A stretch of DNA of 32,752 nt from Candidatus Poribacteria bacterium (GCA_022827055.1 JAJDTR010000131.1:1-32752); one strand, 5' to 3'; shown: positions 16,071 through 25,244, counted from the first letter of the stretch. Numbers and translations are program-made. The notes: generated by a model from the sequence alone, not told the origin.

Positions 16071-19000
16071 CTACTTCAAGATTGCCATCTTGCGCGACGA
16101 ATGAAAATCGCCAGCCGAAATCTGATAGAAATATATTCCGCTTGAAATTGGTTCCCCCGCTCCATTTCTACCGTCCCAATACGCTGCGCCTGCACGCGTG
16201 AGGTATTCTCCAGCCTTTTGATGCCCCATTTCGAGTTGGCGAACCAATAAGCCGCGCGTGTTAAAGATTTGGATGGTCACCAGCGTATCTGATTCAATCT
16301 CGTAGGGTATCCAGGTTTCAGGATTGAACGGATTCGGGAAGTTCTGTCCGAGTCGGTTTATGTAAAGTGGGATCGAATTTCTTGCCATACTTGGCGGTTT
16401 GCGGAATACGGTGGGGTCTTCTACTGAAAGTTCGAAGAGGTGTTCGTTTATTTTGAACATGCGAAGGTCGTGGCGATCCGTGACATAAACGGCATCGCCG
16501 ACCACAGCCACGTCGGACGGGAACCGTAACGCAGCTTGAAAGTCCGGACGCGAAACCAGATTGCGGTCTTGTACATCCACAATCTGTACGCGTTCCTGAT
16601 CCAGCAGAAAGAGGTAGTCACCACGAATCTGCGCAGCAATCGGCAGCACATCGGTTTGATATTCAGCAATGAATTCGGGACGCCGAGGATTGCTCAAGTC
16701 CAAGATTTGTACGCCTGCCAACGTGTCCAACAGATAACCCCGATTTCCAGAGACTGTTATATTGGTCGCATTCCCCTGTGATTCGTAACTTCCTATTGCC
16801 CGGGGGTTGGCAGGGTTCTCGACGTCAAAGATTTGCAACCCTCCGCCGAGAGCCGCCACGTACCCGAGGTTGTCGACGATTGCTATTCGATAGGCACTTC
16901 CCGGCATAGAGCGCCGGGCGACGACGCGGCTGTTCATCGGTTCGCGGCTATCGACTACGATTAAATCGTCCGCGCACAAGTATACATATCCACCTCTGAT
17001 TTCGACCCCCCAAGCGGGCGCAGTCGTCCGAACATGTGAAACCATTCGCGGGTTGTCAGGATTGCCGATTTCCATGATTATCAAACCACTCTCTCCCGCG
17101 GCAACGTAGGCATGCCCATTATCGACCCTAACATCCACTGCCGTGCCCGTAATTGGTACGCGATGCCTAAAAACAGCGTCGAATGCATTCTCAAATTCGA
17201 CTATCTTTATCCCGCCCGTCCCACATGCGATGTAGGCAGTTCGAACCCCCTCATCCGTGTGCACAATGTTCATACCGTGGGCTTCACCGGAGGCATCGTA
17301 ACGATGCAACCACGTAGGGCGATTGGGTGTGCTGAGATCAATCACTTGTAGACCGCTGTTTCCGTCAGCGATGTATCCAAACGTCTCATTCACGTCGGAT
17401 TTGAATAGATTCACGCCCATGGCGTCTCCCGATGTTGGTTGAATCGCAACAGTTCGCGGCTGATGACGATTACGGACGTCAATCACATAAAGCCCGGATT
17501 GGGTGTCGGTGAGATAAACGTATCCGTCGAGAAACTCGATACTTGTTGCAAATCCAGGCGTTTTAATGGTTGAGATTTCCTTTGGTTTCAGTCGATCTCG
17601 CACATCAACAATCCTCATATCGCCCGAAGCGAGGTAAGCGAATCCATCTACAACCTCGAAATCGAGGGCGAGTGTGTCAACAATTCCCGCAAATGCGGGG
17701 ATGTTAATGAATTCGAAGTCGAGAATCTGAAATCCTTGGCTATTATCGCTAAAATATACCGTGTCGCCATCTACCTCTATATCCAAAGCAAATCCACTTG
17801 TTTGCAAGGAACCAACTGGCTGTGGATTTGGCTGATTGTGGATTTCGTCAAGCTCGTAGATTTGGAGTCCTTTTTTGATGTCTAGCGCATATGCCTTTCC
17901 GTTCGCAATCTTGATACGGCGGGCGCTCTCGAAACTTCCGAAAGTCTTAACCAACATTGGATTATCGGGTCGCTGCACATCAATGAGTGTTACACCAGCC
18001 GCACCGTCCGCGACGTAAGCTGTTTGGCCATCGATTGCGATGCCTTGCGCGTTTCCCGGGGTTGCAATCTTGCCAACCAAATGCGGCTGGCTCGGGATCT
18101 CCAGATTGAAGATCTCCAATCCCCAGTCGCTCACCGCATAAGCCAATCCTTCATTGACAAGCAGATCTTGGTAATAGCTTGACAGATGCACCTGTGATAC
18201 CGGCTCCAGTTTGAAATCTACAAATGACCGTTTGTGACTTGGTTGGGACCGAATACCGAGTGAGTGGGTAGTTGCTTTTGGGACTGCAATTACTGAATTC
18301 AGTTCGCGTGGGGGACCAACAACGATACCGGATTTACCATCTGTAGTGGCGGCGTAACGAAACGATTGCGCAGCGGTGGAGGTTACCATCAGAACGATCC
18401 GGTCACGGGAATTCAGGTCCTTAAACTCGATTCGTCCGTTGTTATCCTCATCAAATACTATCGAATGGACGGAAGCGGCGCCTCGAATCGGTAAAAGTGC
18501 CAGTTGGGCATGTAAGTTGCCATCTGCGCTGCCATCCAAAGTGATTTCAATCCGGCTCGGCAGATTACGAAACACGATGTACTGTGCCCCCCAGCTCTCT
18601 ACGTCGGCGGAGCGGATAGTCGGATAGCTTGATACCTCGCGGACAGGCGCCACAATCCGTCGATTCCGTAGATTTTTGTAACCCAATGATTTCCCGCGCG
18701 AGAGGTTGTTAACAAAATTCGCAAGCGCCCAATTCTGGAAAACATCGGCGAAACGCGCCGATCTACCCAATGATTTTAACGTTGCGTCAATACCACGTAT
18801 GCCGAGGAGATCTTGGCGCGCGAATTCGCGAATAAACCTTTCGCCGCCGTGCTGTTCAAACAGATATAGCAGAAGCGTGAAAGACGCGCCATAATAGGTT
18901 TCAAACGTATTCCCCGAGGTCAGCGAGATTCCCGGTTCTTCAAAGTAGCCGTCGATGAAGATACCGTGGACATTTCTGTATATTGCCCATTCGACGAACG

Positions 19001-19685
19001 ACGCAATCCCTTCTTCAATCCAACGTTCATCAGACGTTCCGCCGTTCTGATACCAGTTGACGAGATGTGCCAATTCATGGGCTAAACTATTATAGAACGT
19101 GAAGCGCGATCGCTCTCTAAACTGGAAAATGTCCATATAGACCATTTCTCGGTGGTTGCTGTTAAGTGCGGTTGGATCTTGATCCACCGACGAGAAATAG
19201 CCTCCGAAATCCTTGCCCGAATTATTTGCGCCAACATCGTGCATTAGCACGGTTATCCTTGTGTCGAGATCCAGGCCGGGCCTCCATTCGAAACCGATCC
19301 AGCGATGAACTTGCGGATAAATCCGAGAATCAAATTCAGCGACAACCTCGCGCGCCTGGGCAGCAGTCATCATGTGTTGGAACGCGGTTTCGATATAGAG
19401 ATAGATGTTCTCACCGATGGCGAGACAGGTTGCTTCCACTTGCTGTTCCGGAATATGCGTGAAGAATTGTTCGGTTTTTCCTACGTGTATTTCGGGGGCA
19501 GGCGCGGCGGGGAGGTGCGGCTGTTGCGGCGCTGCGGCAACCGGTCGTCGCGAAGCGTGCTCGCACATGAGCGTCGGGGTACCGCAACCCCAATGGGCGT
19601 CGACTGCTGAATCCGCGCCACCGAGTTTAGCGTATGATAAATTGGTGATGGCATAAATAAAACAGAGCAACAGATTGCGATACAT
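16071..19685 (-). CDS. Secreted HExxH metallopeptidase with LVIVD repeats and sorting domain
   Basis: The start at 19685 follows AGGAGA by seven bases and gives a signal peptide (MYRNLLLCFIYAITNLSYA); the frame extends 40 codons further but lacks these. Of 1204 residues, about 65-330 form a gluzincin-type peptidase: HELAH at 203-207 and WIEEG with the likely third zinc ligand Glu224 or Glu225. This resembles the M30/hyicolysin style. An EF-like DEDNNGRIEF loop follows. About 520-1090 hold many LVIVD-type repeats (pattern 'YVAD...G..IIDV..P..P'), expected to form a beta-propeller. The end has FPNPFNPETWIPYEI and AYWDGRNGAGEPISSG, a FlgD-Ig / type IX-like sorting domain. It stands alone on the minus strand, convergent with the WD40 genes. 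Substrate unknown; host or matrix protein is a guess. Confidence 0.85.
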   Translation of the reverse strand: MYRNLLLCFIYAITNLSYAKLGGADSAVDAHWGCGTPTLMCEHASRRPVAAAPQQPHLPAAPAPEIHVGKTEQFFTHIPEQQVEATCLAIGENIYLYIETAFQHMMTAAQAREVVAEFDSRIYPQVHRWIGFEWRPGLDLDTRITVLMHDVGANNSGKDFGGYFSSVDQDPTALNSNHREMVYMDIFQFRERSRFTFYNSLAHELAHLVNWYQNGGTSDERWIEEGIASFVEWAIYRNVHGIFIDGYFEEPGISLTSGNTFETYYGASFTLLLYLFEQHGGERFIREFARQDLLGIRGIDATLKSLGRSARFADVFQNWALANFVNNLSRGKSLGYKNLRNRRIVAPVREVSSYPTIRSADVESWGAQYIVFRNLPSRIEITLDGSADGNLHAQLALLPIRGAASVHSIVFDEDNNGRIEFKDLNSRDRIVLMVTSTAAQSFRYAATTDGKSGIVVGPPRELNSVIAVPKATTHSLGIRSQPSHKRSFVDFKLEPVSQVHLSSYYQDLLVNEGLAYAVSDWGLEIFNLEIPSQPHLVGKIATPGNAQGIAIDGQTAYVADGAAGVTLIDVQRPDNPMLVKTFGSFESARRIKIANGKAYALDIKKGLQIYELDEIHNQPNPQPVGSLQTSGFALDIEVDGDTVYFSDNSQGFQILDFEFINIPAFAGIVDTLALDFEVVDGFAYLASGDMRIVDVRDRLKPKEISTIKTPGFATSIEFLDGYVYLTDTQSGLYVIDVRNRHQPRTVAIQPTSGDAMGVNLFKSDVNETFGYIADGNSGLQVIDLSTPNRPTWLHRYDASGEAHGMNIVHTDEGVRTAYIACGTGGIKIVEFENAFDAVFRHRVPITGTAVDVRVDNGHAYVAAGESGLIIMEIGNPDNPRMVSHVRTTAPAWGVEIRGGYVYLCADDLIVVDSREPMNSRVVARRSMPGSAYRIAIVDNLGYVAALGGGLQIFDVENPANPRAIGSYESQGNATNITVSGNRGYLLDTLAGVQILDLSNPRRPEFIAEYQTDVLPIAAQIRGDYLFLLDQERVQIVDVQDRNLVSRPDFQAALRFPSDVAVVGDAVYVTDRHDLRMFKINEHLFELSVEDPTVFRKPPSMARNSIPLYINRLGQNFPNPFNPETWIPYEIESDTLVTIQIFNTRGLLVRQLEMGHQKAGEYLTRAGAAYWDGRNGAGEPISSGIYFYQISAGDFHSSRKMAILK

Positions 19686-19988
19686 CAGTTTCTCCTCTGC
19701 CTGCGAAATTGATGAGATTTCAGTCGTTGAAGAAGATAGTCGTTGCCGGTTCGCATCAAAACACATTACCGTGCAGCATCTACGAAGCCAACGTGAAGAA
19801 TTCACACTCTCTTATCGGGTATAGGCGTTCCAGGTTATCTTGGATTGTCTCTCGTCAGTCGGGATATTACTACAACACTGCACGGATGTCAATTTTTGAC
19901 ATGTTGAATACCAGGGGAAACGCATCTAATAATAAATGATAACTCATCGCGGCAGGACGTACCAATTATGTTGGGTTTCACTCATAAT
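19686..19988. other. Intergenic upstream of the minus-strand peptidase
   Basis: Promoter signals of the peptidase gene should lie here, but I could not pick a -35/-10 pair with confidence. The end of this stretch borders the first MITE. No gene was recognised. Confidence 0.35.
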
Positions 19989-20048
19989 TTAGAGCCTGTT
20001 TGAAAAGTACATTTTGTATGGCGCGCACTTTGCACCGGTCATTAAAAG

Positions 20049-20374
20049 CCCCAGCGGGGATCAAGCGAACGAATAGTGAGCGCGATAGAGATCCTGAAGG
20101 TGTATAGAAATGCCCAAAGCCCCGTGCACCAAGCCCCAGCGGGGCGACAGGTACGTGACAGACGACAAATAAAACACGAAAAGACTTTCAACCAAGTAAC
20201 ACTCGACATTGCACTCCGCTGGAGTGCAGACGCGGGACTGAATCGTGTTCTATTGACATCTCACTCCGCTGGAGTGAAACCATTCGACGAACGAATGCTT
20301 TTTCAAAACCTGTTATAGAGAAGGAAATCTGTACCACAATCTGTTAGATTGTGATCCGCAAACTAACAGTTTGC
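20049..20374. repeat. Array of short perfect hairpins inside MITE A
   Basis: Seven small palindromes follow each other. They are CCCCAGCGGGG (20049-20059), GCCCCAGCGGGGC (20133-20145), GCACTCC-GCT-GGAGTGC (20211-20227), TCACTCC-GCT-GGAGTGA (20261-20277), CATTCG/CGAATG (20281-20297), CACAATC/GATTGTG (20335-20353) and GCAAACT-AAC-AGTTTGC (20358-20374). Several share a CCGCTGG or CCAGCGG core with different flanks, so stems vary while the apex is kept. This is the look of REP-like or TnpA-recognised hairpins; the function is not known from the sequence. Confidence 0.75.
20059..20094 (-). repeat. 36-base dispersed motif, copy A
   Basis: Read on the minus strand this begins GGATCTCTATCGCGCTCACT and ends CGCTTGATC. 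Copies with one to a few changes occur at 20843-20879, 24921-24957 and 25141-25177, all on the plus strand. Confidence 0.7.
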
Positions 20375-20747
20375 CGTACGAGAGTGTTGCTTGCTGAAAG
20401 AATTATTCCGACAGGGATAACGGCGCGCTACCAATTACCAAAAATGACTTTGCTGCCGATTATTTAAACAGGCTCTTAGTACGTTCAGGCAAAGTGAACA
20501 CTCGAAAACTCTTCTAAAATTAAGGATCATTTACGGATACCCGTACAACCCAACCTACGACCCTATGAGGATGTCAATTTTAAGTATGTTGAAAGGCGTA
20601 TTGAGGACCACAATGTTCCACTGAGCGTTGGCATTATCAACATATTGGAAGTAGGGTGAACGGAGCATCTGTGTCAAGGCGCCACACTCTTAACTTGACT
20701 TGTGAGATAGATAAAGAAATTGATATTTGCCCGGAAATCGAATATAC

Positions 20748-20947
20748 TTAGAGCTTGTTTGAATAATCGGTAGCAAAGCCATTTTTTGGTAATTTGTAGG
20801 AAATTCCTTCGTGCATTTGATGTTGGCTGCTACACACCTGTGGGATCTCTATCGCACTCGTTATCCACTCGCTTGATCCCCGCTGGGGCTTTTAAAGGCT
20901 GGTGCGCAGTGCACACCCTACAAATGTACTTTTCAAACAGGTTCTTA
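20748..20947. mobile_element. IS5-like MITE B (194 bp plus TTA target duplications)
   Basis: The terminal repeats GAGCTTGTTTGAA (20751-20763) and TTCAAACAGGTTC (20932-20944) are flanked by TTA on both sides. Its right half, reverse complemented, matches the left 110 bases of element A, and its left 45 bases match A's right end (AATAATCGG.AGCAAAG.CATTTTT). It is therefore an inverted, internally deleted relative of A. It includes one CCCCGCTGGGG hairpin (20878-20888). Confidence 0.7.
20843..20879 (+). repeat. 36-base dispersed motif, copy B
   Basis: Copy inside MITE B: GGATCTCTATCGCACTCGTT followed by ATCCACTCGCTTGATC. It differs from copy A at about five positions. Confidence 0.65.
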
Positions 20948-21100
20948 ATGTCCGACTTCGGGGCGTTGAATTTTAGGATTCATTCGACATAAACGATAGC
21001 AAACACACTTTTGTTTGCAGGCGGTTTGCGAATAATAGAGATACAGATTTCGCTATATCAATTCCGAAGTAAAACTCGACGTGATTCCACTAACTACCTG

Positions 21101-24100
21101 ATGAACCAACATACACTCAAGCACACCTTCCGGTTTGTGCTGTTCACGATTTCACTCTTCTACGTCTCGAACTTGTCCGCAGCCCCGCCCCTTCCACACA
21201 CGTATTACGGCAAAGACTACCCAAACAATTCCGATTATATCTCATTCCTTCAGAAGTTTCCTAGTTACGCAAAGTTGCATTGGACAGGCAACCACCGCGG
21301 GAATCCGCAGATTGGGTACTTTGGGAGCGGTACCCATGACCACAACCAAATGCGATCTCACGCGAACTTTATTTTTGTGTGTGCACTTCTCAAAGCAGAC
21401 GAGAACTACAATTCGTCAATCTCCGGCGTAGACCGAGATTGGCTTCTTAACCAATCACGAGCGGCCCTTCGCTTTCTAACGGAAACGCACGTCACCGGGA
21501 CTAACTTCTGCGTGGATGGACGGAAGTGGGGAAAACAGCCGGACCAGTGGTTAGCGCCATGGGTAATTTCCAAAGCGGTAGCAGGGGCACGCTTAATTTG
21601 GGAGGATTTGACTTTGGACGAACGGAATGCTGTTCGCCGCGTTGTTGTCCACGAAGCAAATTACCAGCTAGGGCAACGCGCTGCCTCCCGCGCTTACGGA
21701 GACACGCACGCTGAATTCAATGCCATTAATTCCGAGGTTTTGGCTTGGGCTGCCAGTTTATATCCAACTCATCGGAACGCAAGAATTTGGCTGTTAAAGT
21801 CACAAGAGATGTTCATGAACACTTTTTCGGTCAATCGGGATAGAAGAGATCCAACCGTTGTTGATGGCAGACGTGTAAGTGAATGGGTTTATACGGTTAA
21901 TGTTCATCCAGATTTCACCATCGAGGGACACGGTGGTTACAATTTTGATTACATTGCTGTTCCTTTGCACTCTCTTGCTTGGGCGTATTACGCGTTTGTT
22001 AGCAACGGTCAGCCCGTACCCCAATCACTATTTCATCATGTGTTAGATGTATGGAACGGTCTCAGGAAAACCCATCTCTATTCGGGGCGATTTGCTTACC
22101 CACAAGGCAAAGATTGGGCTAGGCACGTCTATGGACCTTACTTTATCGTGCCCATGTTGGCATTGCTTCAAAATGAGTTTCACGATGCCGATGCTCGATT
22201 CATCGAGCAACTTCGATTCGGGGCGTTTCAATGGGAACAACAACGGAGCAGCAGGGGAAGCGTTTTCAGTAGGCGGTTCGGGCATCAGCGCAGGGGTTGG
22301 TCAGTTATCTATGAAACCGATTGTTACGCGAACCTGGGACTCGCGTACCTTCTTCACCAATTCGCACCTTTAATTCGTGCGGAAAGCTCATATGATTTTC
22401 AAGAAAAGGTCAAAGGCAACTTCTATAGCAGGTACTGCGACTTTCTGTATGCCCGCAATAAGGATGTGTTTGCGTCATTTAGTTGGAAACATTTGTCCAG
22501 ACGGTATCCGATGGCATTGTTTGTTCCGGGAGACGACTATATGTCGGAGTGGGCAGAAGCCAATCTGATTGGAAATCTGGTGATAGATAACACGGATACG
22601 GCTCGAACGACCATACGTCATAACAGTCGACTCACTAAGGATGGTTTCGTTACCACCGGGCACATTCAAGAAGGAAGATCCAAGCTTGGTTTTGGAGTAG
22701 ATCACTACATTAGTTTTACCGCGCTACCGACAAACAAGATGGCTGTAATGATGGAACTCTTGGTGGCAAAGAGGCCAATTCATGTAGTAGAGCAGTCAGG
22801 ATTATCGTATTACCTGCCAAACGATGTTTTCAACAACGGCGCTAGACATGTATATTGGGGTTCAGGAAACGTACGCTTGCGAGGCACTAGAGGAGTAAGC
22901 ACAGATCTCGTAACCGTGGATTCCAATTGGGTCAATATTGACAATAAACTTGGAATCATCAGTGTTCCCGATAACGGTCAATTTCAAATCTTTGCCGGAA
23001 AAAGGAATATATGGAACGGGGAGATTAGCGACCGAATTGCCTATGCGACCGGCTCGAGACGACGGCGATATAAACAGAACGATGTAATCCGATCTCAGGG
23101 CTATTTTCTTCTTAACGCAGATTTCGCATCGACGCGAAAGATTGCGGCGACTGAAGTTCACTGGTTGAGGACGGGCGACGATTTCGTCAAGGCGGTCACA
23201 TTCAAGGACGGGGGTTCAAATCGCATCATCGTCGCAAATTTTCGGCGCGCTCCGATAGATACGACAATTCAATTGCATACCGGTGAAAGAGTGGAGGCGC
23301 GAGTAAAAGGACTTAGTACGGTGATATTAGGAGAAATTGCCGGAACCGAGGTCACGCACCCCAAAGATGATGGAAGAATGGTGCTCGTTCCGGCGGGCGA
23401 GTTCATCATGGGAACAAGCCAATCACAACTTGAGACAATCGTGCAGGGACGAAAAGACGCCGACGCGCTCAGGGAAATCTTTATACATGAACAGCCGCAG
23501 CACAGAGTGTATCTCGACTCGTATTACATCGACAAGTACGAGGTCACAAATAAGCAATTCAAGAAATTCGCCGACGCCACGGGATATGTTACGGATGCCG
23601 AGAAACAGGGCTGGGGATATCTGTGGGACGGATTGAATAATTGGCCGCGCCCGCGAGGAGCGTCCTGGCGCGCACCGCATGGCCAAGGCAGTTCAATTCG
23701 GCGCAAGGACAATCATCCTGTAGTCCAAGTGAGCTATAATGACGCATTGGCGTACCTAAAATGGGCGGGGAAACGGTTGCCGACTGAAGCGGAATGGGAA
23801 AAAGCTGCCAGGGGGGTAGATGGCCGCCTATATCCGTGGGGGAATCAATGGGATCCAACCCGTCTAAATTCATGGGAGGCCGGACCACACAGAACGACGC
23901 CTGTCGGAGGTTATCCCAAGGGTGTCAGTCCGTACGGCGCATACGACATGGTAGGAAATGTTTGGGAGTGGGTGTTCGATTGGTATCACCCGAGATACTA
24001 CTTCACTTCGCGTAAGTGGTCAAATCCCAGGGGACCAGCGACTGGAAAACATCGTGTGTTACGTGGAGCGTGTTGGTTGAATCAGAAACACGTTACACGG

Positions 24101-24838
24101 TGCGCTCATCGGGACAACTACGTGACTGTTCCCGATTTTCGAATCCACTTGGGCGGGTTTCGAGGGGCAGTGTCGGCAAATCGGTTTGGGGGCGAATCAA
24201 GATTTCGGAATCTTGAAGACGTAAATTCGGATGGTGCAGTTGATATTCTTGATTTTATTATCGTGGCTAGTGAATTTGGCGAAACTTCGCCTAGTCAAGC
24301 CACGCCTGACGTCAACTTTGATGGTTTGGTGGACGTTTCAGATTTGGTCCTCGTAGCTTCGCACCTTGGCGAAGGCACCTCATGGTCGTCTGCACCGGGC
24401 ATCACGACGCATTTTTCTGAACAACGACTTTCCAACATGCGCGAGGCGCTAAACGGTTTAGAGGCGCTCCCGGATCCGTCGTCGGGAGTAATGATGGCTC
24501 GAAAATTTCTCAGGGGCTGGCTGGGACGTGTGCCACCAATTGTCAGGGAAACGAAGTTGTTGTCCAATTATCCTAATCCCTTTAATCCAGAAACTTGGAT
24601 TCCCTATCAGCTCGCGGTTGACGCCGATGTTCAGATTTTGGTTTATGACATTTCAGGCACACTGGTGCGTCGATTGGATTTGGGATATCAGAACGCAGGA
24701 ATGTATAAACTAAAATCCACTGCGGCGCATTGGGATGGAAAGTCGTCTAACGGAGAACCGGTCTCAAGTGGGTTGTATTTTTATCAACTTCGGGCAGGTG
24801 GATTCACTTCGGTTAAGCGCATGGCAATTGTTAAGTAG
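21101..24838 (+). CDS. Secreted lyase-like alpha-toroid protein fused to SUMF/FGE domain, dockerin and sorting domain
   Basis: ATG 21101 gives a signal peptide (FRFVLFTISLFYVSNLSA); the frame is open 30 codons further but without one. Of 1245 residues, about 30-755 resemble an alpha/alpha toroid plus beta-sandwich glycan lyase, with motifs GDTHAEFNAINSEVLAWA (200-217) and HPDFTIEGHGGYNFDYI (269-285). I cannot assign a lyase family, and no catalytic set is proven. Residues 758-1025 are a formylglycine-generating-enzyme-type (SUMF) domain: MVLVPAGEFIMG, RLPTEAEWEKAARG, YPWGNQWD, GNVWEWVFDWY. The Cys pair of true FGEs is not kept: only Cys991 and Cys1001 are near the site, ten apart. Two dockerin repeats (1039-1093) and a FlgD-like domain with NYPNPFNPETWIPYQL (1156 on) follow. 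The protein is probably surface-exposed; substrate unknown. Confidence 0.8.
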   Translation: MNQHTLKHTFRFVLFTISLFYVSNLSAAPPLPHTYYGKDYPNNSDYISFLQKFPSYAKLHWTGNHRGNPQIGYFGSGTHDHNQMRSHANFIFVCALLKADENYNSSISGVDRDWLLNQSRAALRFLTETHVTGTNFCVDGRKWGKQPDQWLAPWVISKAVAGARLIWEDLTLDERNAVRRVVVHEANYQLGQRAASRAYGDTHAEFNAINSEVLAWAASLYPTHRNARIWLLKSQEMFMNTFSVNRDRRDPTVVDGRRVSEWVYTVNVHPDFTIEGHGGYNFDYIAVPLHSLAWAYYAFVSNGQPVPQSLFHHVLDVWNGLRKTHLYSGRFAYPQGKDWARHVYGPYFIVPMLALLQNEFHDADARFIEQLRFGAFQWEQQRSSRGSVFSRRFGHQRRGWSVIYETDCYANLGLAYLLHQFAPLIRAESSYDFQEKVKGNFYSRYCDFLYARNKDVFASFSWKHLSRRYPMALFVPGDDYMSEWAEANLIGNLVIDNTDTARTTIRHNSRLTKDGFVTTGHIQEGRSKLGFGVDHYISFTALPTNKMAVMMELLVAKRPIHVVEQSGLSYYLPNDVFNNGARHVYWGSGNVRLRGTRGVSTDLVTVDSNWVNIDNKLGIISVPDNGQFQIFAGKRNIWNGEISDRIAYATGSRRRRYKQNDVIRSQGYFLLNADFASTRKIAATEVHWLRTGDDFVKAVTFKDGGSNRIIVANFRRAPIDTTIQLHTGERVEARVKGLSTVILGEIAGTEVTHPKDDGRMVLVPAGEFIMGTSQSQLETIVQGRKDADALREIFIHEQPQHRVYLDSYYIDKYEVTNKQFKKFADATGYVTDAEKQGWGYLWDGLNNWPRPRGASWRAPHGQGSSIRRKDNHPVVQVSYNDALAYLKWAGKRLPTEAEWEKAARGVDGRLYPWGNQWDPTRLNSWEAGPHRTTPVGGYPKGVSPYGAYDMVGNVWEWVFDWYHPRYYFTSRKWSNPRGPATGKHRVLRGACWLNQKHVTRCAHRDNYVTVPDFRIHLGGFRGAVSANRFGGESRFRNLEDVNSDGAVDILDFIIVASEFGETSPSQATPDVNFDGLVDVSDLVLVASHLGEGTSWSSAPGITTHFSEQRLSNMREALNGLEALPDPSSGVMMARKFLRGWLGRVPPIVRETKLLSNYPNPFNPETWIPYQLAVDADVQILVYDISGTLVRRLDLGYQNAGMYKLKSTAAHWDGKSSNGEPVSSGLYFYQLRAGGFTSVKRMAIVK

Positions 24839-24848
24839 ATTGAGATAT

Positions 24849-25110
24849 TAAGTGGTTTATTTTCCAAAAAAAAAATATGGTTAGTATTGGGTGCCGGTGC
24901 GGTTAGAAAGGGATCTCTATGGGATTTCTATCGCACTCACTATCCGTTCGATTGATCCTTCGCTATTCGCTCAGTTGATCCTACCGGCGTGGTAGAACAG
25001 TTTTTTGTGCTAGTCTCGTAAGCATTAAATCCTTAGCGAATGGGCCATTAAGTGGTATTCTTGGTAAGTGTTTGATGTATGTAAGGAGTTCTCGAACTGG
25101 AGATTGGATC
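24849..25110. repeat. Copy 2 of the dispersed element (about 260 bases)
   Basis: It starts with AGTGGTTTATTTTCCA and later ATCTCTATGGGAT. After about 196 bases it shows ATTAAGTGGT, GTTTGATGTA and GTAAGGAG. The same blocks at nearly the same spacing (about 192 bases) lie downstream of the C25 gene at 31546-31802. Confidence 0.5.
24921..24957 (+). repeat. 36-base dispersed motif, copy C
   Basis: GGGATTTCTATCGCACTCAC then TATCCGTTCGATTGATC. A degenerate half copy (TTCGCTATTCGCTCAGTTGATCC) follows at once, ending near 24981. Confidence 0.65.
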
Positions 25111-25140
25111 CCTATTCGAATTCACTATCGCCTCTACTAA

Positions 25141-25177
25141 GGGATCTCTATCGCGCTCACTATCCGTTCGCTTGATC
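25141..25177 (+). repeat. 36-base dispersed motif, copy D
   Basis: GGGATCTCTATCGCGCTCAC then TATCCGTTCGCTTGATC. It differs from the copy in MITE A by a single base over 36, so the two are recently related. Confidence 0.7.
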
Positions 25178-25227
25178 TCGGTTAATTGCACTTTTGATTT
25201 CCCACCAGCGGATATAAGGTGGTTTAC

Positions 25228-25244
25228 GGCACACGGCGTGTGCC
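25228..25244. repeat. Perfect hairpin GGCACAC-GGC-GTGTGCC
   Basis: Seven-pair stem with a three-base loop, 62 bases before the start of the C25 gene. A smaller stem CCACC (25202-25206) / GGTGG (25218-25222) lies just upstream. There is no T run, so it is more like a REP-type hairpin than a terminator. Confidence 0.6.

Larger units (their letters stand above)
19989..20478. mobile_element. IS5-like MITE A (484 bp plus TTA target duplications)
   Basis: The left end GAGCCTGTTTGAA (19992-20004) and the right end TTTAAACAGGCTC (20463-20475) are terminal inverted repeats with one mismatch in 13. Both are flanked directly by TTA (19989-19991 and 20476-20478), a TNA duplication of the type made by the IS1031 group of IS5 elements. 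No transposase is encoded. The inside holds a row of short hairpins and a 36-base motif seen elsewhere in the window. Element B, 270 bases further on, is a shorter relative in the opposite orientation. Confidence 0.7.

Noticed and set aside
20076..20318. 80-codon plus-strand frame in the MITE region
   Set aside because: It runs through the hairpin array and the 36-base motif, has no ribosome-binding site and no recognisable domain; it is a chance frame in repeat DNA.
20049..20374. Could the short palindromes be a CRISPR array?
   Set aside because: The palindromes differ in sequence, the spacing is irregular and there is no constant direct repeat; cas genes are absent from the window.
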